Positions 45,127 through 54,201 of a stretch of DNA of 64,000 nucleotides are shown here, piece by piece (position 1 is the first letter of the stretch; each line of letters starts with the position of its first letter). This DNA is from Pseudomonas sp. ICMP22404 (lineage in GTDB: Bacteria; Pseudomonadota; Gammaproteobacteria; Pseudomonadales; Pseudomonadaceae): NCBI RefSeq assembly GCF_006227205.1, contig NZ_VCNG01000008.1, positions 186,001 to 250,000 on the forward strand, in the 5' to 3' direction. The notes beneath the pieces are model-generated. The model was not told the DNA's origin. It saw nothing but the letters and a program-made list of their open reading frames with translations, and ran no database searches. Both the position numbers and the translations under genes were made by a program.

Positions 45127-45744
45127 TTATCGCTTGGTTTCAAGGGATCGGGAAAGGCGCTCGAAACGCGCCTCGAGACGTTCCAGATCAAGTTTGATCC
45201 GGTCCAGTTCGTTAAAACGGGCTTCGGCTTCGCGTTTTCCTACGAGCGTACGCGATTCTTCGGCCAGGTATTCACTCAGATTCTGCCCCAGGCTGGCGAA
45301 CCCCTGCCGATACCAGCGTGTGCGGCTGCGTAAGTGGCCGCTGATCAACTGGGTGGCCACCGGGCCGAGCCAGCGGGACAGCTCATATTCCCAGTCCAGC
45401 TCCAGGTCCTGCAGGATGGCCGCCAGGTCCAGCAGCGCGCCGCTGTCGCCTTCGAGCTCGACGTCGGGGCTGTGCAACACCGCCGTTTTGTCCTTGCTCA
45501 AGGCCAGGTTCAGCAGGCTCGAGGCCGGGGCACGCAGGGTGCAATCCGCCTCGGCTTCCCAATGGGAGGCGAGCATCAGGCCTTCGTCGCTGGGCAGGAT
45601 AAACAGCTGCAACGTCGGGCTGCGGCAATCGACGGCAATCACCTTGCCACCCAGATGCGCCAGGCGCGCCAGCGCCGTGCTGTCCAGGCGCAATACCCGG
45701 TTGATGCCGAGTTCGACGCTGGCGAGCAGGCCGGCGAGCAGCAT
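45127..45744 (-). CDS. ubiJ: ubiquinone biosynthesis accessory factor UbiJ
   Basis: 205 residues from the ATG at 45744 that overlaps the ubiE stop (TGATG). SCP2 lipid-binding domain at the N-terminus (~1-110), then a helical stretch and a C-terminal coiled coil (EAEARFNELDRIKLDLERLE, ~175-195). Works with UbiK as scaffold for the soluble Ubi complex. Position between ubiE and ubiB is diagnostic. Confidence 0.93.
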   Translation of the reverse strand: MLLAGLLASVELGINRVLRLDSTALARLAHLGGKVIAVDCRSPTLQLFILPSDEGLMLASHWEAEADCTLRAPASSLLNLALSKDKTAVLHSPDVELEGDSGALLDLAAILQDLELDWEYELSRWLGPVATQLISGHLRSRTRWYRQGFASLGQNLSEYLAEESRTLVGKREAEARFNELDRIKLDLERLEARFERLSRSLETKR

Positions 45745-46514
45745 CAGGGTTTGATACCGCGGTGCAGGGCCACGATGCCTGAGGTCATGTTGTGGTAGGT
45801 CACGCGGTCGAAACCGGCCTCGACCATCATCGACTTCAGGGTCTCCTGGTCCGGGTGCATGCGGATCGATTCGGCCAGGTAGCGATAGCTTTCCGCATCG
45901 TTGGTGATCAGCTTGCCCATCAATGGCATGAAGGCAAACGAGTAGGCGTCGTAGGCCTTGGACATCAGCGCGTTGGTAGGTTTGGAAAATTCCAGCACCA
46001 ACAGGCGCCCACCGGGCTTGAGCACCCGCAGCATCGAGCGCAGGGCGTCTTCCTTGTGGGTGACATTGCGCAGGCCGAAGGCGATGGTCACGCAATCGAA
46101 GTGGTTGTCCGGGAACGGCAGTTTCTCGGCGTCGGCCTGGACGAACTCGACATTGCCGGCCACACCCAGATCCAGCAGGCGGTCTCGACCGACCTTGAGC
46201 ATGGATTCGTTGATGTCGGCGAGCACCACATGGCCGGTCGGTCCGACGATGTGGGAGAATTTTTTCGTCAGGTCGCCCGTGCCGCCAGCGATGTCCAGCA
46301 CGCGGTTGCCGCTGCGCACGCCCGACAGCTCGATCGCGAAGCGCTTCCACAGACGGTGCATGCCGCCCGAGAGCAGATCGTTCATCAAGTCATATTTGGC
46401 GGCTACCGAGTGGAAAACCTCAGCGACTTTTTCCGCCTTCTGGCTTTCCGGCACGTTCTTGAAGCCGAAGTGAGTGGTGGGTTCGGCATCGCTGCCTTTG
46501 CGCTGATCAGTCAT
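45744..46514 (-). CDS. ubiE: ubiquinone/menaquinone C-methyltransferase
   Basis: SAM-dependent C-methylation of the benzoquinol ring. 256 residues from ATG 46514 (MTDQRKGSDAEPTTHFG). Family signatures YDLMNDLLSGGMHRLWKR (~47) and SAM motif I VLDIAGGTGDLT (~72-83). First gene of ubiE-ubiJ-ubiB. Divergent from the small PHA-associated gene. Confidence 0.96.
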   Translation of the reverse strand: MTDQRKGSDAEPTTHFGFKNVPESQKAEKVAEVFHSVAAKYDLMNDLLSGGMHRLWKRFAIELSGVRSGNRVLDIAGGTGDLTKKFSHIVGPTGHVVLADINESMLKVGRDRLLDLGVAGNVEFVQADAEKLPFPDNHFDCVTIAFGLRNVTHKEDALRSMLRVLKPGGRLLVLEFSKPTNALMSKAYDAYSFAFMPLMGKLITNDAESYRYLAESIRMHPDQETLKSMMVEAGFDRVTYHNMTSGIVALHRGIKP

Positions 46515-46654
46515 ATCGCTGTCACCAAAAAAGAATGCGGGACATTCTAATCCCGGTGGAGGGCTTTGTCTTGGCAAGGCTGAAGGTAAGATGAACCACC
46601 GCCGGGACGTTTTGACGCAGTCCGGGCAATTGCCGATATAACAGGAGTCAGCGA

Positions 46655-46930
46655 ATGGCCAAAATCAGTGTTGAGCGTACCCATGACCTGGGCAAGGAAG
46701 CGGCCCGCGCGAAGGCCGACCAGTTGGCGCAGAAATTATCCGACAGCTATGGCCTGAAACCGCAATGGGTCGGCGACACGCTGGAGTTCAAGGGTTCCGG
46801 AGTCGAGGGTACGGTGGCGGTCGGCGAGGACCTGATTCGCGTCGACGTGAAGCTGGGCCTGTTGATGTCGGCCATGAGCGGGATGATCAAGACGGAGATT
46901 GAAAAGGCGCTGGATAAGGCGTTGGCCTGA
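46655..46930 (+). CDS. polyhydroxyalkanoic acid system family protein
   Basis: 91 residues, the PHA-granule-region family of small proteins found near pha loci and elsewhere; molecular role not established. Pattern: MAKISVERTHDLGKEAARAKA, then GLKPQWVGDTLEFKGSG and a C-terminal amphipathic helix. RBS CAGGAG before ATG. Stands upstream of phaI, separated by a REP doublet, so probably not in the same transcript. Confidence 0.88.
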   Translation: MAKISVERTHDLGKEAARAKADQLAQKLSDSYGLKPQWVGDTLEFKGSGVEGTVAVGEDLIRVDVKLGLLMSAMSGMIKTEIEKALDKALA

Positions 46931-46958
46931 CGCTGAACTCATGTGGGCACTCCCCGCT

Positions 46959-47046
46959 GTGGGAGCGAGCCTGCTCGCGATAGCGGTGGGTCATTCAATG
47001 ATGATGTTGACGGTGATACCGCCATCGCGAGCAGGCTCGCTCCCAC
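46959..47046. repeat. REP doublet upstream of phaI
   Basis: GTGGGAGCGAGCCTGCTCGCGAT, spacer beginning AGCGGTGGGTCATT, inverted arm ATCGCGAGCAGGCTCGCTCCCAC. Perfect arms. Confidence 0.92.
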
Positions 47047-47178
47047 AAGAAAGAAGTCAGTGCTTTCAAGAATTGTGTGAGTTGTTAGGGTGCCGTTTCT
47101 AATTATTCTCCCTACTTTGTGCCTGAGCCCGTCCGCATGCGGGCAGTTCCTCCAACCTGTTTTCCAGTGAGGTGCACC

Positions 47179-47601
47179 ATGGCCAAAGTTATTCTGAAGA
47201 AAAAAACCGACGTTGAATCTTCCACGCTCAGCGGCGTGAAAACGTACGCGCGCAAGATCTGGCTGGCTGGCCTGGGCGCCTACACCAAGGTCGGCCAGGA
47301 AGGCAGCGAGTACTTCCAAGAGTTGGTCAAGGCTGGCGAAGTTATTGAAACCAAAGGTAAAAAGAATATCGCTGGAAAACTTGAAGCGGCCAACAGCGAA
47401 CTGATTGAAGCCAAGGCTGACGTCAATACGTTCAAGGCCCGGGTCGAAGTACAACTCGATAAAGTCGAGAAGGTATTCGACGCCCGTGTTGCAAGTGCCT
47501 TGAATCGTATCGGCATTCCGTCTAAACATGACGTTGAGGCACTCTCTGCCAAGCTCGATGAGCTGACGGCACTGCTCGAACGTGTGACGCGTAAACATTA
47601 A
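47179..47601 (+). CDS. phaI: phasin PhaI (PHA granule-associated protein)
   Basis: 140 residues from ATG 47179 (MAKVILKKKTDVE). Phasin helix YARKIWLAGLGAYTKVGQEG (~23-42) matches the same segment in PhaF (YSRKIWLAGLGVYSKI). C-terminal part has a leucine-zipper-like coiled coil (VEALSAKLDELTALLERV). Coats medium-chain PHA granules. Followed by phaF after 10 nt; PhaD is the expected regulator. Confidence 0.93.
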   Translation: MAKVILKKKTDVESSTLSGVKTYARKIWLAGLGAYTKVGQEGSEYFQELVKAGEVIETKGKKNIAGKLEAANSELIEAKADVNTFKARVEVQLDKVEKVFDARVASALNRIGIPSKHDVEALSAKLDELTALLERVTRKH

Positions 47602-47611
47602 GGAGAACGGG

Positions 47612-48526
47612 ATGGCTGGCAAAAGAACAACCGAAAAAGAAAGCAGCTCGTGGGCCGGGAAGATTGAAAAATACTCCCGCAAAATCTGGCTTGCTGGTTT
47701 AGGCGTGTACTCGAAGATCGACACTGACGGCAGCAAACTCTTCGAGTCCCTGGTTAAGGACGGCGAGAAGGCCGAAAAACTCACCAAGACGGCGGTCAGC
47801 AAGCAAGTCGATGCCGCCAAGGACTCTGCCGAGTCCGCCAAGTCGCGCATGAGCGGCGTGAAGGATCGTGCGCTGGGCAAATGGGACGAGCTGGAAGGGG
47901 CTTTCGACAAGCGCCTGAACAGCGCGATCTCTCGCCTGGGCGTGCCAAGCCGCAATGAAGTCAAGGCTCTGCACAGCAAGGTCGACACCCTGACCAAGCA
48001 GATCGAAAAACTCACCGGGGCCAAGGTCGCACCGGTGGCGGCCAAGACTGCAGCGGCCAAGCCGGCCACTAAAGCGGCGGCCAAGCCATTGGTGAAAGCG
48101 GCGGCGAAAACCGTGGCCAAACCTGCGGTGAAAGCCGCGGCCAAGCCAGCGGCAAAAACCGCTGCAGCCAAGCCTGCAGTCAAGGCTGCGGCCAAACCGG
48201 TAGCGGCCAAAGCGGCAGCCAAGCCTGCAGCGGCCAAACCAGCGGCGAAGCCTGCGGCAAAAACCGCGGCGGCGAAACCTGCTGCGGCGAAACCGGCAGC
48301 GAAACCGGCGGCCAAGCCCGCGGTAAAAGCAGCAGCCAAACCTGCCGCCGCGAAAAAGCCGGCCGTGAAGAAAGCGACCGCGCCAAAAGCAGCGGCACCC
48401 AAGGCACCGGCAGCCGTCGCAAAACCGGCGACCCCGACGAGCACGGCAAACTCCGCCTCGGCTCCGACTCCGGTTGCCACCCCGACTCCAGCGCCGGCTC
48501 CATCGACGCCTACCAGTCAGTCCTGA
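47612..48526 (+). CDS. phaF: phasin/nucleoid-associated protein PhaF
   Basis: 304 residues. N-terminal phasin domain like PhaI (~1-95), a coiled-coil segment (KVDTLTKQIEKLTG ~125-138), then ~140 residues of AAKPA-type repeats rich in Lys, Ala and Pro, a histone H1-like DNA-binding tail, ending in a Pro/Thr/Ser stretch. PhaF tethers PHA granules to the nucleoid for even segregation and affects pha expression. Ends at a rho-independent terminator. Repeat number is prone to variation. Confidence 0.95.
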   Translation: MAGKRTTEKESSSWAGKIEKYSRKIWLAGLGVYSKIDTDGSKLFESLVKDGEKAEKLTKTAVSKQVDAAKDSAESAKSRMSGVKDRALGKWDELEGAFDKRLNSAISRLGVPSRNEVKALHSKVDTLTKQIEKLTGAKVAPVAAKTAAAKPATKAAAKPLVKAAAKTVAKPAVKAAAKPAAKTAAAKPAVKAAAKPVAAKAAAKPAAAKPAAKPAAKTAAAKPAAAKPAAKPAAKPAVKAAAKPAAAKKPAVKKATAPKAAAPKAPAAVAKPATPTSTANSASAPTPVATPTPAPAPSTPTSQS

Positions 48527-48542
48527 TTTTCAGGGCACACAC

Positions 48543-48576
48543 AAAACGCCCGGCCTGCGAAGGTCGGGCGTTTTTG
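48543..48576. terminator. rho-independent terminator after phaF
   Basis: ACGCCCGGCCT / AGGTCGGGCGT stem (one mismatch) with GCGA loop, TTTTT on the right and AAAA on the left, so possibly bidirectional between phaF and phaD. Confidence 0.92.
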
Positions 48577-48599
48577 TTCATGAGTGCCACAGGGCCCTT

Positions 48600-48685
48600 G
48601 TGGGAGCGAGCCTGCTCGCGATAGCGGTGTATCAGTGACATCCACGCTGCTGACCCACCGCCTTCGCGAGCAGGCTCGCTCCCAC
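48600..48685. repeat. REP doublet between phaF and phaD
   Basis: Perfect GTGGGAGCGAGCCTGCTCGCGA arms, spacer beginning TAGCGGTGTATCAGTG, related to the spacer of the 46959 element. Confidence 0.92.
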
Positions 48686-48693
48686 AGAAAGGG

Positions 48694-49314
48694 CTATTCG
48701 TGGTCTTCCAGATACCGCAATGCCAACCGTTCGGTCGCCACCTTGGTCGCCGGTAGCAGATGCGGGGCCACCAGCATCATGATCTGATAGACCACCAGTC
48801 GAACCTCCCCTTCGCGATCAAGAATCCGCTGGTAGTCCAGCGAGAACAGCAACGTCAGGGTGATCTGTTCCACCAATTGTCCCAAGGCCTGGGTGCCGCT
48901 GACCAGAAGCCCCTGGGCCTTGAGTTGCGCCAGCAGGGATGCGAGGGTGCGCTTCAGGGCATTGAGCAACTGGCGGATACCCTTGGCCAGTTTCGGCAAG
49001 CGCCCGGCCAGGTTCGACAAGTCCTGGAACAGGAACCGGTATTGGGCCAGGCGTTCGACGATCAGGTGCAGGAACAACCAGTAATCCTCCGGTGCCAGTT
49101 GCGCGTCGGCGGGGGGATCCAGCAATGGTGACAACTCTGCCTGGAAGTGCTCGAACAGCCCCAGGACAAGGGGTTCCTTGCCATGGAAGTGGTAATAGAG
49201 ATTGCCGGGGCTGATGCCCATTTCGTTGGCGATTTCCAGGGTGGAAACGTTCGGTTCGCCCTTTTCATTGAACAGATGCAGGGCGCATTCAAGAATGCGG
49301 TCGCGGGTCTTCAT
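48694..49314 (-). CDS. phaD: TetR-family regulator PhaD
   Basis: 206 residues. N-terminal TetR helix-turn-helix: ILECALHLFNEKGEPNVSTL then EIANEMGISPGNLYYHFHGKEPL. Long helical ligand/dimer domain. In P. putida PhaD activates phaC1 and phaIF transcription in response to a PHA-metabolism intermediate. Last gene of phaC1ZC2D, 60 nt after phaC2. Confidence 0.94.
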   Translation of the reverse strand: MKTRDRILECALHLFNEKGEPNVSTLEIANEMGISPGNLYYHFHGKEPLVLGLFEHFQAELSPLLDPPADAQLAPEDYWLFLHLIVERLAQYRFLFQDLSNLAGRLPKLAKGIRQLLNALKRTLASLLAQLKAQGLLVSGTQALGQLVEQITLTLLFSLDYQRILDREGEVRLVVYQIMMLVAPHLLPATKVATERLALRYLEDHE

Positions 49315-49374
49315 CCGGTTTTCTTAATGATGGAGTCGTGCCACGGCCGATACTTCGACCGTGGGGTGAGCCAT

Positions 49375-51057
49375 TCAACGCACGCGTACATAGGTTCCCG
49401 GTGCCGCTTCCAGTGGTGGGTATTTGGCGTTGCCCAGGGTCATCCGGGTTTCACGCCGGGCACCGGAGCGCGCCTGAATCCAGTCCAGCCACTGAGGCCA
49501 CCAGCTGCCATCGACGTGTTTGCCATCGTAGTACCAGGCTCGCGGGTCACTGCTCAGTTGTGGATTCTCGACGTAATTGGCCTTGGGGTTGCCCGGAGGA
49601 TTGATGATGCTCTGGATATGCCCGCTGTTGGAGAGCACGAAGCGTCGCTCACCTCCCAGCAGCAGCGTCGAACGATACACCACGTCCCACGGGGTAATGT
49701 GGTCGTTTATGCCGGCCACGCTGAAACTGTCCACGGTCACCTGCTGCAGGTCGACCGGTGTGCCGCACACTTCCAGCGCCCCGGGACGGGTGAGCGGGTT
49801 GTGCTTGAAGAGGTCCAGCAGTTCACCGTGATAGGCCGCCGGCAGCCGCGTGGAGTCGTTGTTCCAGTAGAGGATGTCGAAGGCCGGCGGTTCTTTGCCC
49901 AGCAGGTAATTATTGATGAAGTAATTCCACACCAGATCGTTGGGCCGCATCCAGGCGAATACCCGGGCCATGTCACGACCCTCGAGAATGCCCTTCTGGT
50001 AGGACCGGCGCTTGGCGGCTTCGAGGGCCTGCTCATCGAGGAACAGGGTGGCCGCACTGTCGATCTCGCAGTCCAGCAGGCTCACCAGGTACGTGGCGCT
50101 GGCGACTCGGCGCAGTTGACGCTTAGCTTGCAGATGACCTTGCAGGGCAGCGATGGTCATGCCGCCGGCGCAAGCCCCCATCAGGTTGACCTCACGGGCG
50201 CCAGTGATCGCCCGGCAGACGTTCATGGCTGCTTCGGTCGCCTCCACATAACTGGACAGGCCCCATTCACGGTGGCGCACATCCGGGTTGCGCCAGCTGA
50301 TGATGAACACCTGCAAGCCATTCTTCAGGGCGTACTGGACGACGCTGTTGGAGGGGGTCAGGTCGAAAATATAGAACTTGTTGATCTGCGGCGGCACGAT
50401 CAGCAACGGCTTGGCGTATTGCTTTTCGCTCATGGGCCGGTATTGGATCAGCTCCAGCATTTCATTGCGGAACACCACTGCGCCGGGTGTGATTGCCAGG
50501 GTCTTGCCGACCTCGAAGGCATGGGGCGTGACCTGCCGTGGCATTGCGTCGTTGTGTAGCAGGTCATCGACCAGGTGACTGAGGCCACGGATCAGGCTGG
50601 TGCCGCCGGAGTTGAAGAACTCCTTGACTGCCAGTGGGTTGAGCAAGGTGTTCGAGGGCGCCATGGCGTCGTTGAGCAACGAGAAGGCGAAGTGCGCGCG
50701 TGCATGATCATCGGGCGTCATGTCGCAATCGTCGATCCAGCTCCTGACCTGTTTTTGCCAGCTCAGGTAGGCCTGCAGGCTGCGACGGTAAAAGGGATTG
50801 AGTTCCCAGGTGGGATCGGCGAAGCGCTTGTCCTTGGGGTTGGTGGGGTGCAGGGTTTCCCCCAGCAGCACGCGACCCAACTGGCTGCCCAGCTTCAGCG
50901 CGTGCCGGGCACTGTTCACCGGGTTGCGCAAGCCGTAGGCGGCAACGTCGCGCAAGGTGGACAGCAGGTCCCTGCCGCGCAGGCCGGTGACCGCACTTTG
51001 CGCATTGATGAAGCTGGCAGGGGCGGGCATGGAACCCTTCGCCGGTTTGTCGCGCAT
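49375..51057 (-). CDS. phaC2: class II polyhydroxyalkanoate synthase 2
   Basis: Polymerises medium-chain (R)-3-hydroxyacyl-CoA into PHA. 560 residues. Lipase-like box GACAGGMT with the catalytic Cys (~residue 296), Asp in GINDHITPW (~451) and His in SNSGHIQS (~479). About half identical to PhaC1 by eye. RBS GAAGGAG before ATG. Downstream of phaZ in the pha operon. Confidence 0.96.
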   Translation of the reverse strand: MRDKPAKGSMPAPASFINAQSAVTGLRGRDLLSTLRDVAAYGLRNPVNSARHALKLGSQLGRVLLGETLHPTNPKDKRFADPTWELNPFYRRSLQAYLSWQKQVRSWIDDCDMTPDDHARAHFAFSLLNDAMAPSNTLLNPLAVKEFFNSGGTSLIRGLSHLVDDLLHNDAMPRQVTPHAFEVGKTLAITPGAVVFRNEMLELIQYRPMSEKQYAKPLLIVPPQINKFYIFDLTPSNSVVQYALKNGLQVFIISWRNPDVRHREWGLSSYVEATEAAMNVCRAITGAREVNLMGACAGGMTIAALQGHLQAKRQLRRVASATYLVSLLDCEIDSAATLFLDEQALEAAKRRSYQKGILEGRDMARVFAWMRPNDLVWNYFINNYLLGKEPPAFDILYWNNDSTRLPAAYHGELLDLFKHNPLTRPGALEVCGTPVDLQQVTVDSFSVAGINDHITPWDVVYRSTLLLGGERRFVLSNSGHIQSIINPPGNPKANYVENPQLSSDPRAWYYDGKHVDGSWWPQWLDWIQARSGARRETRMTLGNAKYPPLEAAPGTYVRVR

Positions 51058-51165
51058 GAGTCAACTCCTTCTTCATCAGGCCAAATACAAACACACCGAA
51101 TCAGACAACATAGTCGCTGTTTCGGAAGTTGCGCGTTCCGGCTTCCTGCCAGGCGCGCCGGGGCG

Positions 51166-52023
51166 TCAGCCGCCACCCTGCGGTGTGGGATGCGGATGCA
51201 TGACCGCACGCTGACGTTCTTCCTCCAGGAACTTCATGATGATGGGCGCCACGGCCTCGGCCCGGGTGATCAGGAAGAGGTGGCCGTCATCGATGATGTG
51301 CAGCTGGGAGTTGGGGATGCGCCAGGCCAGCATGCGCATGTTGATCAACGGGATCAGCGGATCGTCGTCGCCGGCCAGGATCAGGGTCGGCTGATGGATC
51401 TTGTGCAGCCAGTGGATACTGGTCCAGCCCAGGCCGGCAAACAGTTGCCAGTAATAACCGAGTTTGCCCGCCGAGCGGACCCTGGCCGCGTGGCTGGTCG
51501 CCAGATTCGGGTCGCGGCGGAACGAGCCGCCGTAGATCAGCGGCGCGATGCGCAGCACATGGGAAGGCTGAACGTAGCGTCTGGGGCTTGCCATCATCCA
51601 CAGTACCTTCGGCTTGCCCGGCACCATCACCGCCCCGGCGGCCGTGGCCGCCAGGATCAGTTTCTTGCAGCGCTCCGGGTAATCGTGGGCGAACTGCTGG
51701 GCCAGGGCGCCGCCCCATGACACACCCACCACGCTGACCTGCCCATAGTCGAGGTAATCGAGCATGCGCGCGGCAAGCTTTGCCAGGCCAGGAAAGCGAT
51801 AGGGCCGGCTGGGTGTCGATGAACCGCCGACACCAGGCACATCGAAGGCGATGACTTCCAGGTCCGGGTCCAGGGCCTCGATGAACGGGAACACCAGCTC
51901 CAGGTTCGCGCCGATGCCGTTGAAAATCAGCAGCGGCGTCAAGTGAGGCTTGCCGGGACGTACCGCGGTGCGCAAGGTCTGGCCATCCAGGTCGACGGTA
52001 CGGAAGATGTACGGTTGCGGCAT
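51166..52023 (-). CDS. phaZ: intracellular medium-chain PHA depolymerase
   Basis: 285 residues, alpha/beta hydrolase. Nucleophile Ser in VVGVSWGGALAQQF (~residue 102), catalytic Asp near AGDDDPLIPL (~221) and His in IIDDGHLFLI (~248). Releases 3-hydroxy acids from granules; with PhaC gives PHA turnover. Placed between phaC1 and phaC2 as usual. A REP doublet separates it from phaC1. Confidence 0.96.
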   Translation of the reverse strand: MPQPYIFRTVDLDGQTLRTAVRPGKPHLTPLLIFNGIGANLELVFPFIEALDPDLEVIAFDVPGVGGSSTPSRPYRFPGLAKLAARMLDYLDYGQVSVVGVSWGGALAQQFAHDYPERCKKLILAATAAGAVMVPGKPKVLWMMASPRRYVQPSHVLRIAPLIYGGSFRRDPNLATSHAARVRSAGKLGYYWQLFAGLGWTSIHWLHKIHQPTLILAGDDDPLIPLINMRMLAWRIPNSQLHIIDDGHLFLITRAEAVAPIIMKFLEEERQRAVMHPHPTPQGGG

Positions 52024-52075
52024 GCTTCAAGCCCTGTGGGTTATGTCGCGATCTTTCATTTTTCCCCGATTCCTT

Positions 52076-52162
52076 GTGGGAGCGAGCCTGCTCGCGCTGG
52101 CGTCGGGTCAGTCGGTATGGATTTGACTGGCCTGGCGCTGTCGCGAGCAGGCTCGCTCCCAC
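52076..52162. repeat. REP doublet between phaC1 and phaZ
   Basis: GTGGGAGCGAGCCTGCTCGCGCT and inverted TCGCGAGCAGGCTCGCTCCCAC inside the pha operon. Confidence 0.9.
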
Positions 52163-52247
52163 AGGGGATTTGCTGCGAGCATGGGATCGGGTCTGCAGCG
52201 AGCGGGTCCTGCATCAGATCAGGATATCGGCAGGCAAGTCCCATCCG

Positions 52248-53927
52248 TTACCGCTCATGCACATACGTGCCAGGTGCCGCTTCACCCGCCACGTAGGTCT
52301 TGTTGCCCAGAACGGTGGGTGCCTTTTTCAGTTTGCCCGAGCGCTCGGCCTGCCAGGCCTGCCAGTGCAGCCACCACGAATCGGTGTGCTTGGTGGAGTT
52401 TTCCTGCCAGTCCTCGGCCTTGGCGGGCATGTCTTCGCTGGTCATGTAGCGCGACTTGGGATTGCCCGGCGGGTTGAGGATGCTCTGGATATGACCGCTG
52501 CTCGACAGCACGAAATCCACTTTGCCACCGAACAGCTGCGCCGACTTGTAGCAGGACTTCCACGGCGTGATGTGGTCGTTGGTGCCCGCCAGGGCAAAGA
52601 TGTCGGCAGTGACCTGCTTGAGATCGATCGGCGTACCGCACACTTCCAGTGCATTGGGCCGGGTCAATGGGTTGGTCTTGAACATTTCGATGAGGTCGCC
52701 GTGGAACGCCGCCGGAAGCCGGGTGGTGTCGTTGTTCCAGAAGAGGATGTCGAATACCGGCGGCTCGTTGCCCAGCAGGTAGTTGTTGACCCAGTAGTTC
52801 CAGATCAGGTCGTTGGGGCGCATCCAGGCGAAGACCTTGGCCATGTCGCGGCCTTCGAGCACACCCGCCTGGTAGGAATGACGCCGGGCCGCTTCGAGGG
52901 TCTGCTCGTCGACGAACAGTGCCACGTCAGTGTCCAGGGTGGTGTCGAGCACGCTCACCAACAGGGTCAGGGCGTTGACTTTCTTCTCGCCGAGGGCGGC
53001 GTAATGGCCCAGCAGCGCGGTGCAGGTGATGCCACCCGAACAGGCTCCCAGCATGTTCACGTCCTTGCTGCCGGTGATGGCCGTGACCACATCCACCGCT
53101 TCCTTTAGCGCCTCGATGTAGGTCGACAGGCCCCACTCGCGCTGGTCTTTGGTGGGGTTGCGCCAGCTGACGATGAAGGTCTGCACATTGCTGCGCAGGC
53201 AGAAGCGCGCCAGGCTCTTGTCCGGGCTCAGGTCGAATACATAGAACTTGTTGATCTGCGGCGGAACCACCAGCAGCGGTCGCTCATGGACCTGCTCGGT
53301 GATGGGACGGTACTGGATCAGCTCCAGCACGTCGTTGCGAAACACCACGGCACCTTCGGTCACGCCCAGGCTCTTGCCGACTTCGAAGGCGTCCATGTCC
53401 ACCTGGCTCGGCATCCCCCCGTTGTGCACCAGGTCCTTGGCCAGGTGGGACAGGCCGTCCAGCAGGCTCTTGCCGCCGGTTTCGAAGAAGCGCTTGACCG
53501 CTGCCGGGTTGGCCGCCGAGTTGGTCGGCGACATGGCTTCGGTCATCAGGTTGATCACGAAATGCCCACGGCTGATGTCCTGGGGCGGCAGGTTGCTGTC
53601 ATCGATCCAGGCATGCAGTTCCTTGCGCCAGGCCAGGTAGGTCTGCATGTAGCGCTTGTAGAGCGGGTTCTGGCTCCATGCCGGATCATTGAAGCGGCGG
53701 TCATCGGCGGCTGGTTGCAGCTCGGACTTGCCGAACAGGACGTTCTTGAGCTCGGCACCGAAATGGGCGACGTGCCTGGCGCTGTGCAGCGGTTGCTTGA
53801 GGGTCTGGGTCAGTACCATGCGAGCAGAGGCCAGCAGGTCTTTTCTGCGCAAGCCGACGACGGGATTCAACCCCAGGGTATTTTCCGAGGCTTGGTACTT
53901 CAGGTCATCGTTGTTCTTGTTGCTCAT
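52248..53927 (-). CDS. phaC1: class II polyhydroxyalkanoate synthase 1
   Basis: 559 residues. Catalytic Cys in GACSGGIT (~296), Asp in GTNDHITPW (~451), His in SSSGHIQS (~479). Main synthase of medium-chain PHA in pseudomonads. First gene of phaC1-phaZ-phaC2-phaD. ATG with GGAG 8 nt upstream. A sigma-54-type promoter lies about 140 nt upstream. Confidence 0.97.
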   Translation of the reverse strand: MSNKNNDDLKYQASENTLGLNPVVGLRRKDLLASARMVLTQTLKQPLHSARHVAHFGAELKNVLFGKSELQPAADDRRFNDPAWSQNPLYKRYMQTYLAWRKELHAWIDDSNLPPQDISRGHFVINLMTEAMSPTNSAANPAAVKRFFETGGKSLLDGLSHLAKDLVHNGGMPSQVDMDAFEVGKSLGVTEGAVVFRNDVLELIQYRPITEQVHERPLLVVPPQINKFYVFDLSPDKSLARFCLRSNVQTFIVSWRNPTKDQREWGLSTYIEALKEAVDVVTAITGSKDVNMLGACSGGITCTALLGHYAALGEKKVNALTLLVSVLDTTLDTDVALFVDEQTLEAARRHSYQAGVLEGRDMAKVFAWMRPNDLIWNYWVNNYLLGNEPPVFDILFWNNDTTRLPAAFHGDLIEMFKTNPLTRPNALEVCGTPIDLKQVTADIFALAGTNDHITPWKSCYKSAQLFGGKVDFVLSSSGHIQSILNPPGNPKSRYMTSEDMPAKAEDWQENSTKHTDSWWLHWQAWQAERSGKLKKAPTVLGNKTYVAGEAAPGTYVHER

Positions 53928-54068
53928 CTACGACGCTCCATTGTCAGACGAGTACCGGGACCGTGCCGCAAAGCCACACAGCCAATACCAGGTACGCTGC
54001 TCGGGTGACCGTTAATTCCGCATCGTGGCCAATGAGGAAACATGTGCAAGGGAACTCGCAGGTTCCTT

Positions 54069-54084
54069 TGCAGGGAACTTGCCA
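54069..54084 (-). promoter_or_regulatory. sigma-54 promoter candidate of the phaC1 operon
   Basis: Minus strand TGGCAAGTTCCCTGCA: GG and GC exactly 10 nt apart, close to TGGCAC-N5-TTGCA. A sigma-54 promoter before phaC1 has been described in P. aeruginosa. The AGTTCCCTGCA part recurs as AGTTCCCTTGCA ~21 nt downstream. Confidence 0.7.
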
Positions 54085-54201
54085 GCTCCATTGGTTACCC
54101 GAGTTTAATTTTTTTCGCAAGCAGGCCAGTCATTGACCTTGCCGGGTGGACATTCAAACAGATGAGTCTAGAAAATTCGCCCTAAAGCGCCAGCCCTTGA
54201 G

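Noticed and set aside
48040..48400. AAKPA repeats in phaF considered as an assembly artefact
   Set aside because: Repeats are degenerate at DNA level and the Lys/Ala/Pro tail is a known feature of PhaF.
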